Positions 18,816 to 28,496 of a DNA stretch of 64,000 nt are shown piece after piece (the stretch's first letter is position 1; every line of letters begins with the position of its first letter). The notes beneath the pieces were generated by a model. That model made no database searches and was not told where the DNA came from. It was given only the letters and a program-made list of their open reading frames with translations. The stretch spans positions 62,001 to 126,000 of the forward strand of contig CAWAYV010000028.1 of NCBI GenBank assembly GCA_963786295.1, in the 5' to 3' direction. This DNA comes from JACCZX01 sp963786295. GTDB taxonomy: Bacteria > Pseudomonadota > Gammaproteobacteria > Burkholderiales > Burkholderiaceae_F. The position numbers and the translations under genes are program-made.

Positions 18816-19598
18816 ATGGCGGGAAGAGTCGACGCTTCGATCGACGGCGGCGTCGCCACCGTTACGCTCGACTCGCCAGGCAAGCTCAACGCGGTCAGTG
18901 TTGCGATGTGGCAGGGGCTGGCGCGCGTATTCGAAGAAATTGGTGATGCGGAGTCGCTGCGCGTCGTTGTGATCCGCGGCGCCGGCGGTAACTTTGCCGC
19001 GGGCGCTGACATCGAAGAATTCGATCGTGTGCGTCACGATCCATCGAGCGGGCGCCAGTATCACCTTGAAACGATCGGCAATGCGCTGGCCGCGGTAGAC
19101 CGTTGCCCGGTTCCGTTGATTGCCGCGATCGAGGGCGTATGCGTCGGTGGCGGACTCGAAATCGCTTCGTTGTGCGACATAAGACTCGCGGCCGATACGG
19201 CTCGCTTCGGTGTGCCGATTGGGCGCTTGGGATTTCCACTGGCGCTGCCGGAGCTAGTGCCCTTGCTGCGTCTGGTCGGGCCGGCAGTCGCCGCTGAAAT
19301 GCTGCTCGAAAGTCGCATCCTGTCGGCCGATGAAGCAGACGTACGCCGCTTAGTCACCCGGGTTGTACCGGCCACTTCGTTTGAGACTGAATTGCAGCTA
19401 TGCATCACACACATTGCCGCTGGCTCGCCGCTGGCCGCGCGGCAGAACAAGGCCAACATTCGCCGTTTTCAATCGCGCGGACTCGATTACACGCAGCACG
19501 AGCTCGATGAGAGCTTCGCGTTTCTCGACTCGCACGATTACCACGAGGGTGTGCGCGCATTTCTCGCCAAGCGTCCGCCGAACTTCTTAGGTAAATGA
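18816..19598 (+). CDS. Enoyl-CoA hydratase/isomerase family protein
   Basis: A 260-residue crotonase-fold protein. The oxyanion-hole segments are visible (GAGGNFAAGADIEEF and GVCVGGGLEIASLCDIRLA). The place of the usual catalytic Glu pair reads ARFGVPIGRLGF, with no Glu where hydratases have one, so the chemistry may be isomerase, hydrolase or decarboxylase rather than hydration. A TTG at 18804 is an alternative start. The 3' end overlaps the malonyl-CoA synthetase start by four bases, indicating coupling. Confidence 0.85.
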   Translation: MAGRVDASIDGGVATVTLDSPGKLNAVSVAMWQGLARVFEEIGDAESLRVVVIRGAGGNFAAGADIEEFDRVRHDPSSGRQYHLETIGNALAAVDRCPVPLIAAIEGVCVGGGLEIASLCDIRLAADTARFGVPIGRLGFPLALPELVPLLRLVGPAVAAEMLLESRILSADEADVRRLVTRVVPATSFETELQLCITHIAAGSPLAARQNKANIRRFQSRGLDYTQHELDESFAFLDSHDYHEGVRAFLAKRPPNFLGK

Positions 19599-21209
19599 CC
19601 TCGAACGAGAACGTCTACGCGGCGATAGAACGCCGCTATCCGGGCGATCTCGATGGCGTCTGCATCGAAACACTCGACGGGTTGACGTACAGCTGGCGCG
19701 ACCTGCACCTTGCGAGCGGCTGCATTGCAAACTGGCTCAACTCGCTCAAGGTAAAGCGTGGCGACCGCGTCGCGGTGCAAGTCGAAAAATCGCCCGAGTG
19801 TTTGATGTTGTATCTGGCGACGCTGCGCGCGGGTCTGGTCTACGTGCCATTGAACACCGCTTACCAACGCGCGGAGCTCGATTACTTCCTGCGCGATGCC
19901 GAGCCCGCCGTGGTTGTCTGCACGCCGTCAAGACTGGCGGAAATCGAACCGATCGCACGCGGCGCGCGCTGTCGCCATGTAGTGACATTGGGAGAGCAAC
20001 GCGACGGTACGTTGCTTGCGAGCGCCGCCCGGTTCTCTTCCGATTGCGATACCGTGCAGCGCGCTGCCGCCGATCTGGCCGCGATCTTGTACACGTCAGG
20101 TACCACTGGGCGCAGCAAGGGTGCGATGCTGTCACACCGCAATCTCGCGTCGAACGCGGTCACGCTCGATCAATTCTGGGGGTTCGAGGCGACGCGCGAC
20201 GCCGGCCGGCGTGACGTGCTGTTGCATGCGCTACCGCTGTTTCACGTGCACGGATTGTTCGTCGCGTCGCACGCAGCGCTGTTTGGCGGTGCAAAAATGC
20301 TGATGCTGCCCAGGTTCGACGTCGCGCAGGTGCTCGAACAGGCTGCCGCGCTCGACGGTGATGATGGGCGTGCCGACGTTCTACACGCGCTTGCTCGGCG
20401 AGCCCACGTTCGATCGTGAACATTGCCGCTCGATGCGGCTCTTTATCGCGGGGTCTGCGCCGTTGCTGGCAGAAACGCATCACCAGTTCGAGCAGCGCAC
20501 CGGGCATCGGATACTCGAACGCTACGGTATGTCCGAAACGGTGATGCTGGTTTCCAATCCGTACTTCGAGACCGACGGGGCGCGCATCGCCGGCACCGTG
20601 GGCATACCACTGCCGGGCGTCGGTGTGCGCGTGGTCAACGACGACGGCACGGAGTGCGCAGTAGGTGAGATTGGGGCGGTGCAAGTCAACGGGCCGAACG
20701 TGTTCAGCGGCTACTGGCGCATGCCGGACAAGACCAAGGACGAGTTCACGTCAGATGGCTGGTTTCGCACCGGCGATATCGGACATTTTGGTGGGCGCGA
20801 TGTACCGGATCGATACCTGACGCTGGTGGGCCGCTCGAAAGACTTGATCATTTCAGGCGGCTACAACGTGTATCCGAAGGAAATCGAGGGCTACATCGAC
20901 GACATGGCCGATGTTGTCGAATCTGCGGTCATCGGTGTTCCGCATCCGGACTTCGGCGAAGCGGTAGTCGCCGTCGTCGTCGGCAAGCACGGTACGGCAC
21001 TCGCTTCGACTGCCTTGATCGACACACTGAAGGGCCGCATCGCCAATTACAAAGTGCCGAAGCGAGTCTTCGTTGTCGAACAATTGCCGCGCAACACCAT
21101 GGGCAAAGTACAAAAAAACGTGTTGCGCGAGCGCTATAAGGCGACCTTCACTCCCGCTCGCGCGGTCGACGTTAAACCGTCATCCGAGCGGGCTGCTGCG
21201 ACGAAGTGA
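19595..21209 (+). CDS. matB: Malonyl-CoA synthetase MatB-like (frameshifted)
   Basis: Activates malonate with ATP and CoA. About 537 residues after ignoring one extra base near 20347. AMP-binding motif ILYTSGTTGRSKGAML (residues about 167-182), FHVHGLF, RLFIAGSAPLLAETHHQF, ILERYGMSETVMLVSNPY, GPNVFSGYWRMPDKTKDEF, GRSKDLIISGGYNVYPKEIE and the C-terminal acyl-adenylate Lys in PRNTMGKVQKNVLRE. The SNPY and GYWRMP stretches match characterised MatB enzymes closely. The gene pairs logically with malonyl-CoA decarboxylase upstream. The 3' end overlaps the convergent GrpB-like gene by 38 bases. Confidence 0.88.
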
Positions 21210-21795
21210 ACGCAAACGCCGGCCGCAACATTGGAATGCTTTTCGAATCACGCGGCGGCATCGCAAGCACTGCCTCGATGAATCCGGTCTTCCCGTTCGT
21301 GTAGGCATCGCGGTCGAAAGAGTACCGAGCAGCAAGCCGGCGCTTGACCTCCGCATAGCGCGCTGCCAGCCACGCATCGTCGCGCAGACTGTTGCGGAAT
21401 TTCATGTACCGCTTCCAGTACACGCCATTTTTCTCCACCACGTGGACGTGATGAGTGCGCACACCGTTGACCACACGCTTGAAAAACCGGCGATCGGGTA
21501 ATGCACGCTCGTATTCGGGAATGTATTGATAGCCGAAAACCGCCAGCCGCTTCGCTTGGGATTCGAACGCGGCGAGCGATTCAACGCCGACCAGCATGTC
21601 GATGATCGGTTTGGCAGCCAGGCCGAGAACCGCGGTGCTGCCGATATGCTCGATCGCGGGTTTCAACTCGCTGAGAGCAACGTGCAGTAACTGTGATTCG
21701 ATCCGGAATCGAGCCGGCCAGGCGGCGTCGTGGGGAACAACGACGATTTCGTCGGGGTTGCGCACGCCGGTGGTCAATAAGCCGGCCGGGATCAT
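21172..21795 (-). CDS. GrpB-family protein (nucleotidyltransferase fold)
   Basis: A 207-residue protein of the GrpB/UPF0157 family: VVVPHDAAWPARFRIE, the nucleotidyltransferase-like IEHIGSTAVLGLAAKPIIDMLVGV, then HHVHVVEKNGVYWKRYMKFRNSLRDD. The GST...D-x-hydrophobic pattern is the family core. The biochemical role is unsettled. It appears monocistronic, converging with the malonyl-CoA synthetase gene. Confidence 0.85.
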   Translation of the reverse strand: MIPAGLLTTGVRNPDEIVVVPHDAAWPARFRIESQLLHVALSELKPAIEHIGSTAVLGLAAKPIIDMLVGVESLAAFESQAKRLAVFGYQYIPEYERALPDRRFFKRVVNGVRTHHVHVVEKNGVYWKRYMKFRNSLRDDAWLAARYAEVKRRLAARYSFDRDAYTNGKTGFIEAVLAMPPRDSKSIPMLRPAFAFTSSQQPARMTV

Positions 21796-21961
21796 CGTGC
21801 CGCTCCCGTCAGAAAGCGAGTGATCGTATTGAACATGTCAGCTCCTGGTTGCCCCCGCATTGCAGGAATGAGCGAACGTTAGAGCCAACGTAGCGGCCGC
21901 GCAGCCGACGGTTACGCCCCGGCGCCGCAGAATATTCACGAAGCGCCGTGATTGACAGGAA

Positions 21962-22600
21962 TTACCAGCGAGAAGGCGGCTTTCTGTTGATCGTGATCTG
22001 ACGATTCTCGATCGTCACGTAGCCGCCGATCGTCAGATCCTTGAAGATGCGGCTGATCATGTCGCGCGAGGCGCCGACTCTGTCGGCGATATCCTGCTGC
22101 GTCATTTTTTCGGGCACAACTAGCTTGCCGCCGTCTTCCTTGGCGAGCGAAAGCAGCAGCCGCGCCACGCGTCCGTACACGTCCATCAATGCGAGGTTTT
22201 TCACGTTGTCGGTGGCAATGCGTGCGCGGTCGATCAAGGTGCTGATCAGTGTCATCGCCACATCCGGGTTCTGCGCGATCGCCGCGCGCAGTTCGTCGCG
22301 AGTGACGACCGCGCACGTGGTTGGCTCCAGCGTCATCACCGAAGCGGAGCGCGGGCGTCCATCGAACGACATCTCGCCGACGTAGTCGCCCGCGCTGTAC
22401 GTGTCGAGAATCATCTCGCGGCCGTCATCGTCCGACACATAGACCTTGACTTTTCCCGCCAGAATGACGAACAGCGAATCGCCGCGATCGCCTTCATTGA
22501 TGATGATGGCATTCTTCGGAAACGCGCGAGTCTGGCCACGCATCGCGAGCTCGCGCACCATCGGGTCGCCGATGGAGCTGATCATCTGTTCTGTGGTCAT
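21962..22600 (-). CDS. Crp/Fnr-family transcription regulator
   Basis: 212 residues: a cyclic-nucleotide-binding beta-roll (residues 20-120; AIIINEGDRGDSLFVILAGKVKVY, SFDGRPRSASVMTLEPTTCAVVTRDEL), a dimerisation helix (IDRARIATDNVKNLALMDVYGRVARLL), and a winged helix whose recognition helix reads GASRDMISRIFKDL. The phosphate-cassette stretch GEMSFDGRPRSASV is close to CRP, so a nucleotide effector is plausible, but I cannot name it. No target is evident nearby; it lies alone between GrpB and TauE genes. Confidence 0.88.
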   Translation of the reverse strand: MTTEQMISSIGDPMVRELAMRGQTRAFPKNAIIINEGDRGDSLFVILAGKVKVYVSDDDGREMILDTYSAGDYVGEMSFDGRPRSASVMTLEPTTCAVVTRDELRAAIAQNPDVAMTLISTLIDRARIATDNVKNLALMDVYGRVARLLLSLAKEDGGKLVVPEKMTQQDIADRVGASRDMISRIFKDLTIGGYVTIENRQITINRKPPSRW

Positions 22601-22698
22601 CGCTGTCCTCGTGTTGGCGGGGTTTCGGCGGCGATTATCCCGTGTCCGCGCACTCCGGCCAACTCACCGCCTGATAGGTCCGCGATTGCGACAGCCGC

Positions 22699-23508
22699 CT
22701 ATGCCGATTTGATCCCTCGATACAACATGTAGCCAGCAAGCGTGAGTAAGAGCAGCGAAAAAATGCGCTGCAGTGGTTTGGTGTTCAGTTTGTGCGCTGT
22801 GCGCGCACCGAGCGGCGCTGTGACGATGCTGGCCAGCGCAATCGTCGCCAGCGCCGGAAGGTTGACGAATCCGATCGTGCCTTCTGGCAGTCCGGCCACA
22901 CTACGTCCTGCCAGCACGTAACCCACAGTACCGGCGGCGGCGATCGGAAAACCGAGAGCTGCCGATGTCGCTACCGCGTTATGGACCTTGACGTTGCTCC
23001 AAACAAGATACGGAACCGAGATAAAGGCGCCGCCGACTCCCACCAGCGACGAGACAAACCCGATCACGCTGCCGGCGATGAACATGCCGCCCGCCTGCGG
23101 TAACTCGCGGGCGGGCTTCGGTTTGCGGTCGAGCAGCATCTGCGACGCGGAAAAGCTGACAAATGTGGCAAAGATAACGGCCAGCCAGAGCGCAGGAAGA
23201 CGGCCCGCGATCTGTGCGCCAAGCACTGATCCCAGCAACAGGCCTGGCGTGAGAATCTTGACGACGCGCCATAGCACGGCACCATGCTGATGGTGCGTGC
23301 GCACCGACGAAACCGAAGTGAACAGAGTCGTCGCGAGCGCGGTGGCAATGGCCATGTGAACGATGTGCTGCTCGGGATAGCCGCGCGCAGCGAATATCGC
23401 AGTCAAAAACGGGACGATGATGCCGCCGCCGCCGACGCCGAGCAGTCCTGCCACAAAACCTGTGGTGGCGCCAAGGGCGAGCAAGCTCGCAATAAGCGCC
23501 CAATCCAT
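22699..23508 (-). CDS. TauE/SafE-family sulfite/organoanion exporter
   Basis: A 269-residue membrane protein with about eight hydrophobic segments. Duplicated family motifs: GATTGFVAGLLGVGGGGIIVP near the N terminus and IGFVSSLVGVGGAFISVPYL in the second half. Relatives export sulfite, sulfoacetate or other organic anions. The ATG overlaps the stop of the upstream EVE gene by one base (TAATG), so translation is probably coupled. The substrate is unknown. Confidence 0.88.
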   Translation of the reverse strand: MDWALIASLLALGATTGFVAGLLGVGGGGIIVPFLTAIFAARGYPEQHIVHMAIATALATTLFTSVSSVRTHHQHGAVLWRVVKILTPGLLLGSVLGAQIAGRLPALWLAVIFATFVSFSASQMLLDRKPKPARELPQAGGMFIAGSVIGFVSSLVGVGGAFISVPYLVWSNVKVHNAVATSAALGFPIAAAGTVGYVLAGRSVAGLPEGTIGFVNLPALATIALASIVTAPLGARTAHKLNTKPLQRIFSLLLLTLAGYMLYRGIKSA

Positions 23509-23972
23509 TACGTCTTTAACAAACGCGTCGTGATGTAGCGCCACTCGTTGGCGGTGACCGGTGTAATCGACAGGCGGTTGCCACGTCTTAGAACGATCAT
23601 GTCGGCCAGCTCTCCGTGCTCGCGCAGTTCCGCAAGCGGCACGATGCGTGTTTTCTGCAACGCCCTGATATCCACCAGCATCCAGCGCGGCGCGTCACTC
23701 TTTGCCGTTGCGTCGTAGTACTTGCTCTTGCGATCGAACTGCGTCGGATCCGGATACGGCTCACTCGCCACTTCGGCGAGTCCGGCGATACCGGGCTCCT
23801 CGCAGCTTGAGTGATAGAAGAAAACCCCGTCGCGCAGTTTCATCCGGTCGCGCATGAAGTTGCGCGCTTGATAGCCTCGCACTCCGGTCCATGGCACGGT
23901 CGCTTTCGGCGCCGCGAGTGCGTCGTCAATCGAGCACTCATCGGGTTCGGATTTCATCAACCAGAAGTTCAT
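23508..23972 (-). CDS. EVE-domain protein
   Basis: A 154-residue single EVE domain (PUA-like fold, likely binding modified nucleobases): NFWLMKSEPDECSIDDA at the N terminus, WTGVRGYQARNFMRDRMKLRDGVFFYHSS, GIAGLAEVASEPYPDPTQFD and the aromatic-cage-like WRYITTRLL end. Family length is normal. Function in standalone bacterial EVE proteins is unresolved; links to modified DNA or RNA are general family knowledge. Cotranscribed with the exporter gene downstream. Confidence 0.9.
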   Translation of the reverse strand: MNFWLMKSEPDECSIDDALAAPKATVPWTGVRGYQARNFMRDRMKLRDGVFFYHSSCEEPGIAGLAEVASEPYPDPTQFDRKSKYYDATAKSDAPRWMLVDIRALQKTRIVPLAELREHGELADMIVLRRGNRLSITPVTANEWRYITTRLLKT

Positions 23973-23978
23973 TGCGCT

Positions 23979-24248
23979 TTATCCGCTCTTGCGCTGAATC
24001 CGATGAACGATCACGCCGGCTATCACCGGGCCAAGTGCCCACCCTGCTGCGAACGCCAGCGAATATGCGCTCGAGCCGCTGCCTTGAAAGCCGACGAACA
24101 GCGCGCCGAGCAAGATCGTCATCAATCCAACGATCCACGGCCCGTAGCGCTGCGCTAGCAGCCACGGGTAAACAAAAATTCCGAGGCCAACGATCAACGC
24201 AATCGTGATCGCGCCGGCGACCGGTACCGACAACCCATTCGTGATCAT
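23979..24248 (-). CDS. Small three-helix membrane protein
   Basis: An 89-residue hydrophobic protein with three likely membrane segments (AGAITIALIVGLGIFVYPWLL, PWIVGLMTILLGALFVGF, YSLAFAAGWALGPVIAGVIV) and a basic tail (HRIQRKSG). I do not recognise a family. It lies six bases upstream of the EVE gene on the same strand, so it probably opens the three-gene EVE-exporter unit. Confidence 0.6.
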   Translation of the reverse strand: MITNGLSVPVAGAITIALIVGLGIFVYPWLLAQRYGPWIVGLMTILLGALFVGFQGSGSSAYSLAFAAGWALGPVIAGVIVHRIQRKSG

Positions 24249-24501
24249 GTGTTACGAGTCTAGCCAACTACCGTACGCGGATCCGGTTCGTGGGGCCGAC
24301 AGCGTGAATATTCCGCACGCAGCATGTTGCGAACCCTGCTGCAAATCGCTGGCGGCAGGGCCAAGATGACTGCGAGTAGGCAATAGCAGCAGCGGCTCCA
24401 TGCATCGATTGACGCGAGTATTTCTTGTCGCAATGGCTGCGGCGATGATCGTCACCGCCGTACGCGGGCGCCTGTATCCGTTGCTTGTCGTCTTTTTTCG
24501 T

Positions 24502-24558
24502 CCGTTTTCGATTCATCCAATAGAGGCCGCGAATTTGCGCCCAAGCCCGGAGGCCACG
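24502..24558 (+). repeat. Conserved leader of small-protein gene, copy A
   Basis: A 57-base block directly upstream of the small gene's ATG that recurs ungapped before its paralogue at 42711-42767. The first 42 bases differ at only four positions; the last 15, around the ribosome-binding site, are more divergent. The 250 bases before the block (24249-24501) hold nothing I recognise. Confidence 0.75.
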
Positions 24559-24795
24559 ATGGCTCACGTATTGCCCTTGCAGCAGACATACCGGCGGACG
24601 CTCGGCGGGGTCCGTGCAACGATCCGTGCCATCCTGCGCGCGGTGACCGCTGAACACACGCTGGCGCTGCGCGCGGCGACAAAAGCGGCGTCGCCTCGGC
24701 AGAGCCTGGCCGAGGTGCGCGCCATGTACGTGCCACCGCGGGAGCCACATCAGGAAGACGACGCTGTCGCGCAGCGCGCTAAGTCCGCATCTTGA
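24559..24795 (+). CDS. Small basic protein of unknown function, paralogue A
   Basis: 78 residues, basic and Ala/Arg-rich, no membrane segment or cysteine. It shares with the gene at 42768 the start MAH(V/I)L-LQ, a 14-residue identical core LALRAATKAASPRQ and the identical LAEVRAMYVP, followed by an unrelated acidic tail. Most differences in the shared core are silent third-position changes, which is good evidence that this frame is translated. The frame stays open upstream through the conserved leader, so a longer protein cannot be excluded; I prefer the ATG because the shared protein start is there. I do not recognise the family. Confidence 0.6.
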   Translation: MAHVLPLQQTYRRTLGGVRATIRAILRAVTAEHTLALRAATKAASPRQSLAEVRAMYVPPREPHQEDDAVAQRAKSAS

Positions 24796-24985
24796 TACGG
24801 CGATCTCCGTTCGAAGGAAGGCGAGTTCGCTGCGTTTCCCTCGCTTCCAGGAATTCTGTAGTCCGCATTCAGTCCGCGCGCGCACATGCGCTTGATCACT
24901 CCTGACGCACGCTTGACGCAGATGCCGCGAGCGTATTCTTCTTCTCCATCCACTTCTCGATCGCAACTCTGGAAGGAGAAGACAA

Positions 24986-26198
24986 ATGGCCAAGGTGATA
25001 TGTGTGCTTTACGACGACCCCGTATCTGGATACCCGAAATCCTATGCCCGCGATGACATTCCGAAGCTGGAACGCTATCCAGGCGGCCAGACCTTGCCGA
25101 CACCCAAGAAGATCGATTTCAAGCCGGGGCAGCTCCTGGGCAGTGTTTCCGGTGAACTCGGCCTGCGCAAGTTTCTCGACGATCTTCGGCCACACGCTGG
25201 TCGTCACCGCGGACAAGGATGGTCCGGGCTCGGTGTTGGAGAAGGAACTGTCGGATGCGGAAATCGTTATCTCGCAGCCGTTTTGGCCCGCTTACATCAC
25301 GGCAGCGAGGATCGCCAAAGCGCCCAAGCTGAAGATGGCCATTACGGCGGGGATCGGATCAGATCACGTCGATCTTCAGGCGGCGATGGACCGCGGGATG
25401 ACGGTGGCCGAAGTCACCTACTGCAACAGCATCAGCGTATCCGAGCACGTCGTGATGATGATCTTATCGTTGGTGCGCAATTACATTCCGTCGTACCAGT
25501 GGGTGGTCAAGGGCGGCTGGAACATCGCCGACTGTGTGGCGAGGTCCTACGACGTGGAAGGAATGACGGTCGGAACCGTGGCTGCAGGACGCATCGGTTT
25601 AGCGGTGTTGAGACGGTTGAAACCGTTTGACGTCAAGCTGCACTACACGGACCGCCACCGGCTACCGGAGAGCGTCGAAAAAGAGCTGAACCTGACGTTT
25701 CACCCCAACGTCGAGTCGATGGTGAAGGTTTGCGACGTCGTCACGATCAACTGCCCGCTGCACCCCGAGACCGAGCATATGTTCAACGAAGCGCTGATCA
25801 GCAAGATGAAACGCGGCGCGTACATCGTCAATACGGCGCGCGGCAAGATCTGCGACCGCGATGCAATCGCCCGTGCGCTCGAGAGCGGGCAGCTTGCAGG
25901 TTACGCGGGTGATGTCTGGTTCCCGCAGCCCGCCCCGAAAGACCACCCATGGCGGACGATGCCGAACCACGGCATGACCCCGCATATTTCCGGGTCGAGT
26001 CTATCGGCGCAGGCGCGCTACGCCGCTGGCGTGCGCGAAATCCTGGAGTGCTGGTTCAGCGGTCGTCCGATTCGCGAGGAGTACCTGATCGTTCACGAAG
26101 GCAAGCTGGCCGGAGCGGGTGCGCATTCGTACAGCGCCGGCAACGCCACGGCTGGCTCGGAGGAAGCGGCACGGTTCAAAGAAAAGGCGACTACCTAA
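24986..26198 (+). CDS. fdh: NAD-dependent formate dehydrogenase (frameshifted)
   Basis: Oxidises formate to CO2 with NAD+, in the cytoplasm, as the single-subunit metal-free enzyme of the D-2-hydroxyacid dehydrogenase superfamily. About 403 residues after ignoring one extra base near 25185. Seen: N-terminal VLYDDPVSGYPKSYARDD, formate site region ISQPFWPAYI and AGIGSDHVDL, coenzyme motif GTVAAGRIGLAVLRRL, catalytic Arg in NTARGKICDRDA, and the Gln and His in WFPQPAPKDHPW and MTPHISGSSL. It closely resembles the enzyme of methylotrophic pseudomonads. AAGGAGA precedes the ATG. It converges with the oxalate genes and would consume formate from that pathway. Confidence 0.93.
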
Positions 26199-26277
26199 GC
26201 GCCAGAAGAGGCCGTCCGCGATCAGCCCGCCGAGGCGGCGCTGATCGCGCGCAGCCACTGGGGAAGCCGAGACGTAC

Positions 26278-28474
26278 CTACCGCGCGCGCCACTGGCAGA
26301 AGCCAGGCGCCTCACGGCTCGGCGCCTCGCTCGGCGACGCCTTCGGCATCGCGCCCGCTCCTCGTGCCCATTGGTACTTCGCACCCAGCACCGCCACCGG
26401 CATTTCGGTCGAATACGGATACGCGGGCACGCCGTGATCGAACAGATACTCGGCGGCTTCCTCGACCTCGACGTCTCCGGCGAGCGAAGCGACGATCGGC
26501 TTGGAGATTCCTTTGGCCTTCATCTCTTCGACGACTTCGGCAACCAGCTTGGCGAACACCATCGGCGGCGTGATGATCGTGTGCCAGTAGCCGAGCACAA
26601 GCGAGTGAATGCGCGGATCTTCGAGGCCGAGCCGGATCGTGTTCTGATAGGTCTTCGGCGGCTCGCCGCCGGTGATGTCAACCGGGTTGCCCGCAGCGCC
26701 GAACGGCGGGATGAATTTGCGGAACGCGGCGTCAAGGTCGGGCGGCATCGCCATCAGCGACAGGCCGTTGTCGACGCAGGCATCCGATAGCAGCACGCCG
26801 GAGCCGCCGGCGCCGGTGATGATGATCACGTTCTCACCCTTCGGTGTCGGCAGCACCGGAAGCGCGCGGGCGAATTCAAGCAGGTCGCGCAAGCTGCGCG
26901 CGCGGATGACGCCCGACTGCTTCAACACGTCTTCGTAAATTTTGTCGTTGCCAGCGAGCGCACCGGTATGCGAACTCGCGGCGCGCGCGCCCAGGCTGGT
27001 GCGGCCGGCCTTCAGCATCACCACGGGCTTTTTCTTCGACACGCGCTTCGCGACTTCGGCAAACGCGCGGCCGTCTTTCAGGTCTTCGCAATGCTGCGCG
27101 ATGATCGTCGTGTTGTCGTCCTGCTCGAAGAACGTCAGCAGATCGTCTTCGTCGATATCGGACTTGTTGCCCAGCCCGACGATCGCCGACACGCCCATCT
27201 TGGCGGAGCGCGAGAAGCCGATGATCGCCATGCCGATACCGCCCGACTGCGACGACAGCGCCGCGTGACCCTTGACGTCATACGCGGTGCAAAACGTGGC
27301 GCACAGATTCTTCCACGTGTAATAAAAGCCGTAGATATTGGGCCCCATCAACCGCACGCCGTACTTGCGGCCGATCTGCTGGATTTCTTTCTGGCCCTCG
27401 ACGTTGCCGGTCTCGGCAAAGCCGGACGGAATCAGCACCGCACCCGGAATTTTCTTCTCGCCGCATTCGACCAGCGCGGCGGCGACGAACTTGGCGGGAA
27501 TCGCGAACACGGCGACGTCGATGTCGCCAGGGACATCCTTGACGCTCTTGTACGCCTTCATTCCCATGATCTCGTCGGCGGACGGATTGATCGGATAGAT
27601 CTTGCCCTGGTAGCCGCCGTTGATCAGGTTCTTCATCACCGAGTTGCCGATCTTGCCGGTCTCGCCCGACGCGCCGATCACCGCGACCGCATCGGGCTTC
27701 ATGATGCGGTTCATGTCGCGCACGATGTCTTCGTGCTTCGGGCGGTAGCGCGCTTCCGGCGGGTTCCAGTCGACGACGATGCGCACGTCGGCGGCGGTGG
27801 CGCCGCTCTTGGTCGCGAACACCGGATTCAGATCCATCTCGGAGATTTCTGGAAAGTCGGTGATCAGTTGTGAGACGTTCTGGATCAGGCTCGCAAGCGA
27901 GTTGCGGTCTACCGCAGCGGCACCGCGCACACCCTTCAGGACTTCCGCCGCGGCGATGCCATCGAGCATCGACAGCGCGTCCTCGCGCGTCGCAGGCGCC
28001 AAACGGAACGTGATGTCCTTCAACACCTCGACCAGAATGCCGCCAAGGCCAAACGCGACCAGCTTGCCGAAGGACGGATCGGTGACGGCACCGATGATGA
28101 CCTCCTGTCCGCCGGACAACATCTGCTGCACCTGAACGCCGAGCAGATCCGCCTTCGGATCGTACTTCTTGGCGTTGTCCATGATCGTGGTGTAGCCGCG
28201 CTCGACGTCTTCCTTCGTCTTGACGCCGACCAGCACGCCGCCGGCTTCGGTCTTGTGCAGAATCGTCGGCGACACGATTTTCAGCACGACCGGAAAGCCC
28301 ATTGCCGAAGCGAGCTTCGACGCTTCGGCGGCCGACGTTGCGACACCTTCCTTCGGAACGGCGATTCCGTACGCGTCGCATACGAGCTTGCCTTCGGGCG
28401 CGGTGAGCGACGTGCGCCCCTCAGCTTTGACCTTGTCGAGAATCTTCCGGACCGACAGTTTTGTCGCTTGCCAT
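26278..28474 (-). CDS. NDP-forming acyl-CoA synthetase in oxalate cluster (frameshifted)
   Basis: About 731 residues after ignoring one extra A in a short A run at 28459-28462, just after the start. Domain order: ATP-grasp (residues about 10-230; MGFPVVLKIVSPTILHKTEAGG, IIGAVTDPSFGKLVAFGLGG), CoA-binding Rossmann domain (PDAVAVIGASGETGKIG), then a succinyl-CoA-ligase-like domain with the phospho-His candidate in SSHTGALAGND. This is the fused acetate/succinate-CoA ligase (ADP-forming) architecture. It lies 22 bases downstream of the formyl-CoA transferase gene. It may activate or deactivate formyl-, oxalyl- or succinyl-CoA; the substrate is not readable from sequence. The last 25 residues (after KYQWARGAG) look atypical. 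Confidence 0.82.
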
Positions 28475-28496
28475 CGTTGTTTCCTCTTGCTTCCTG

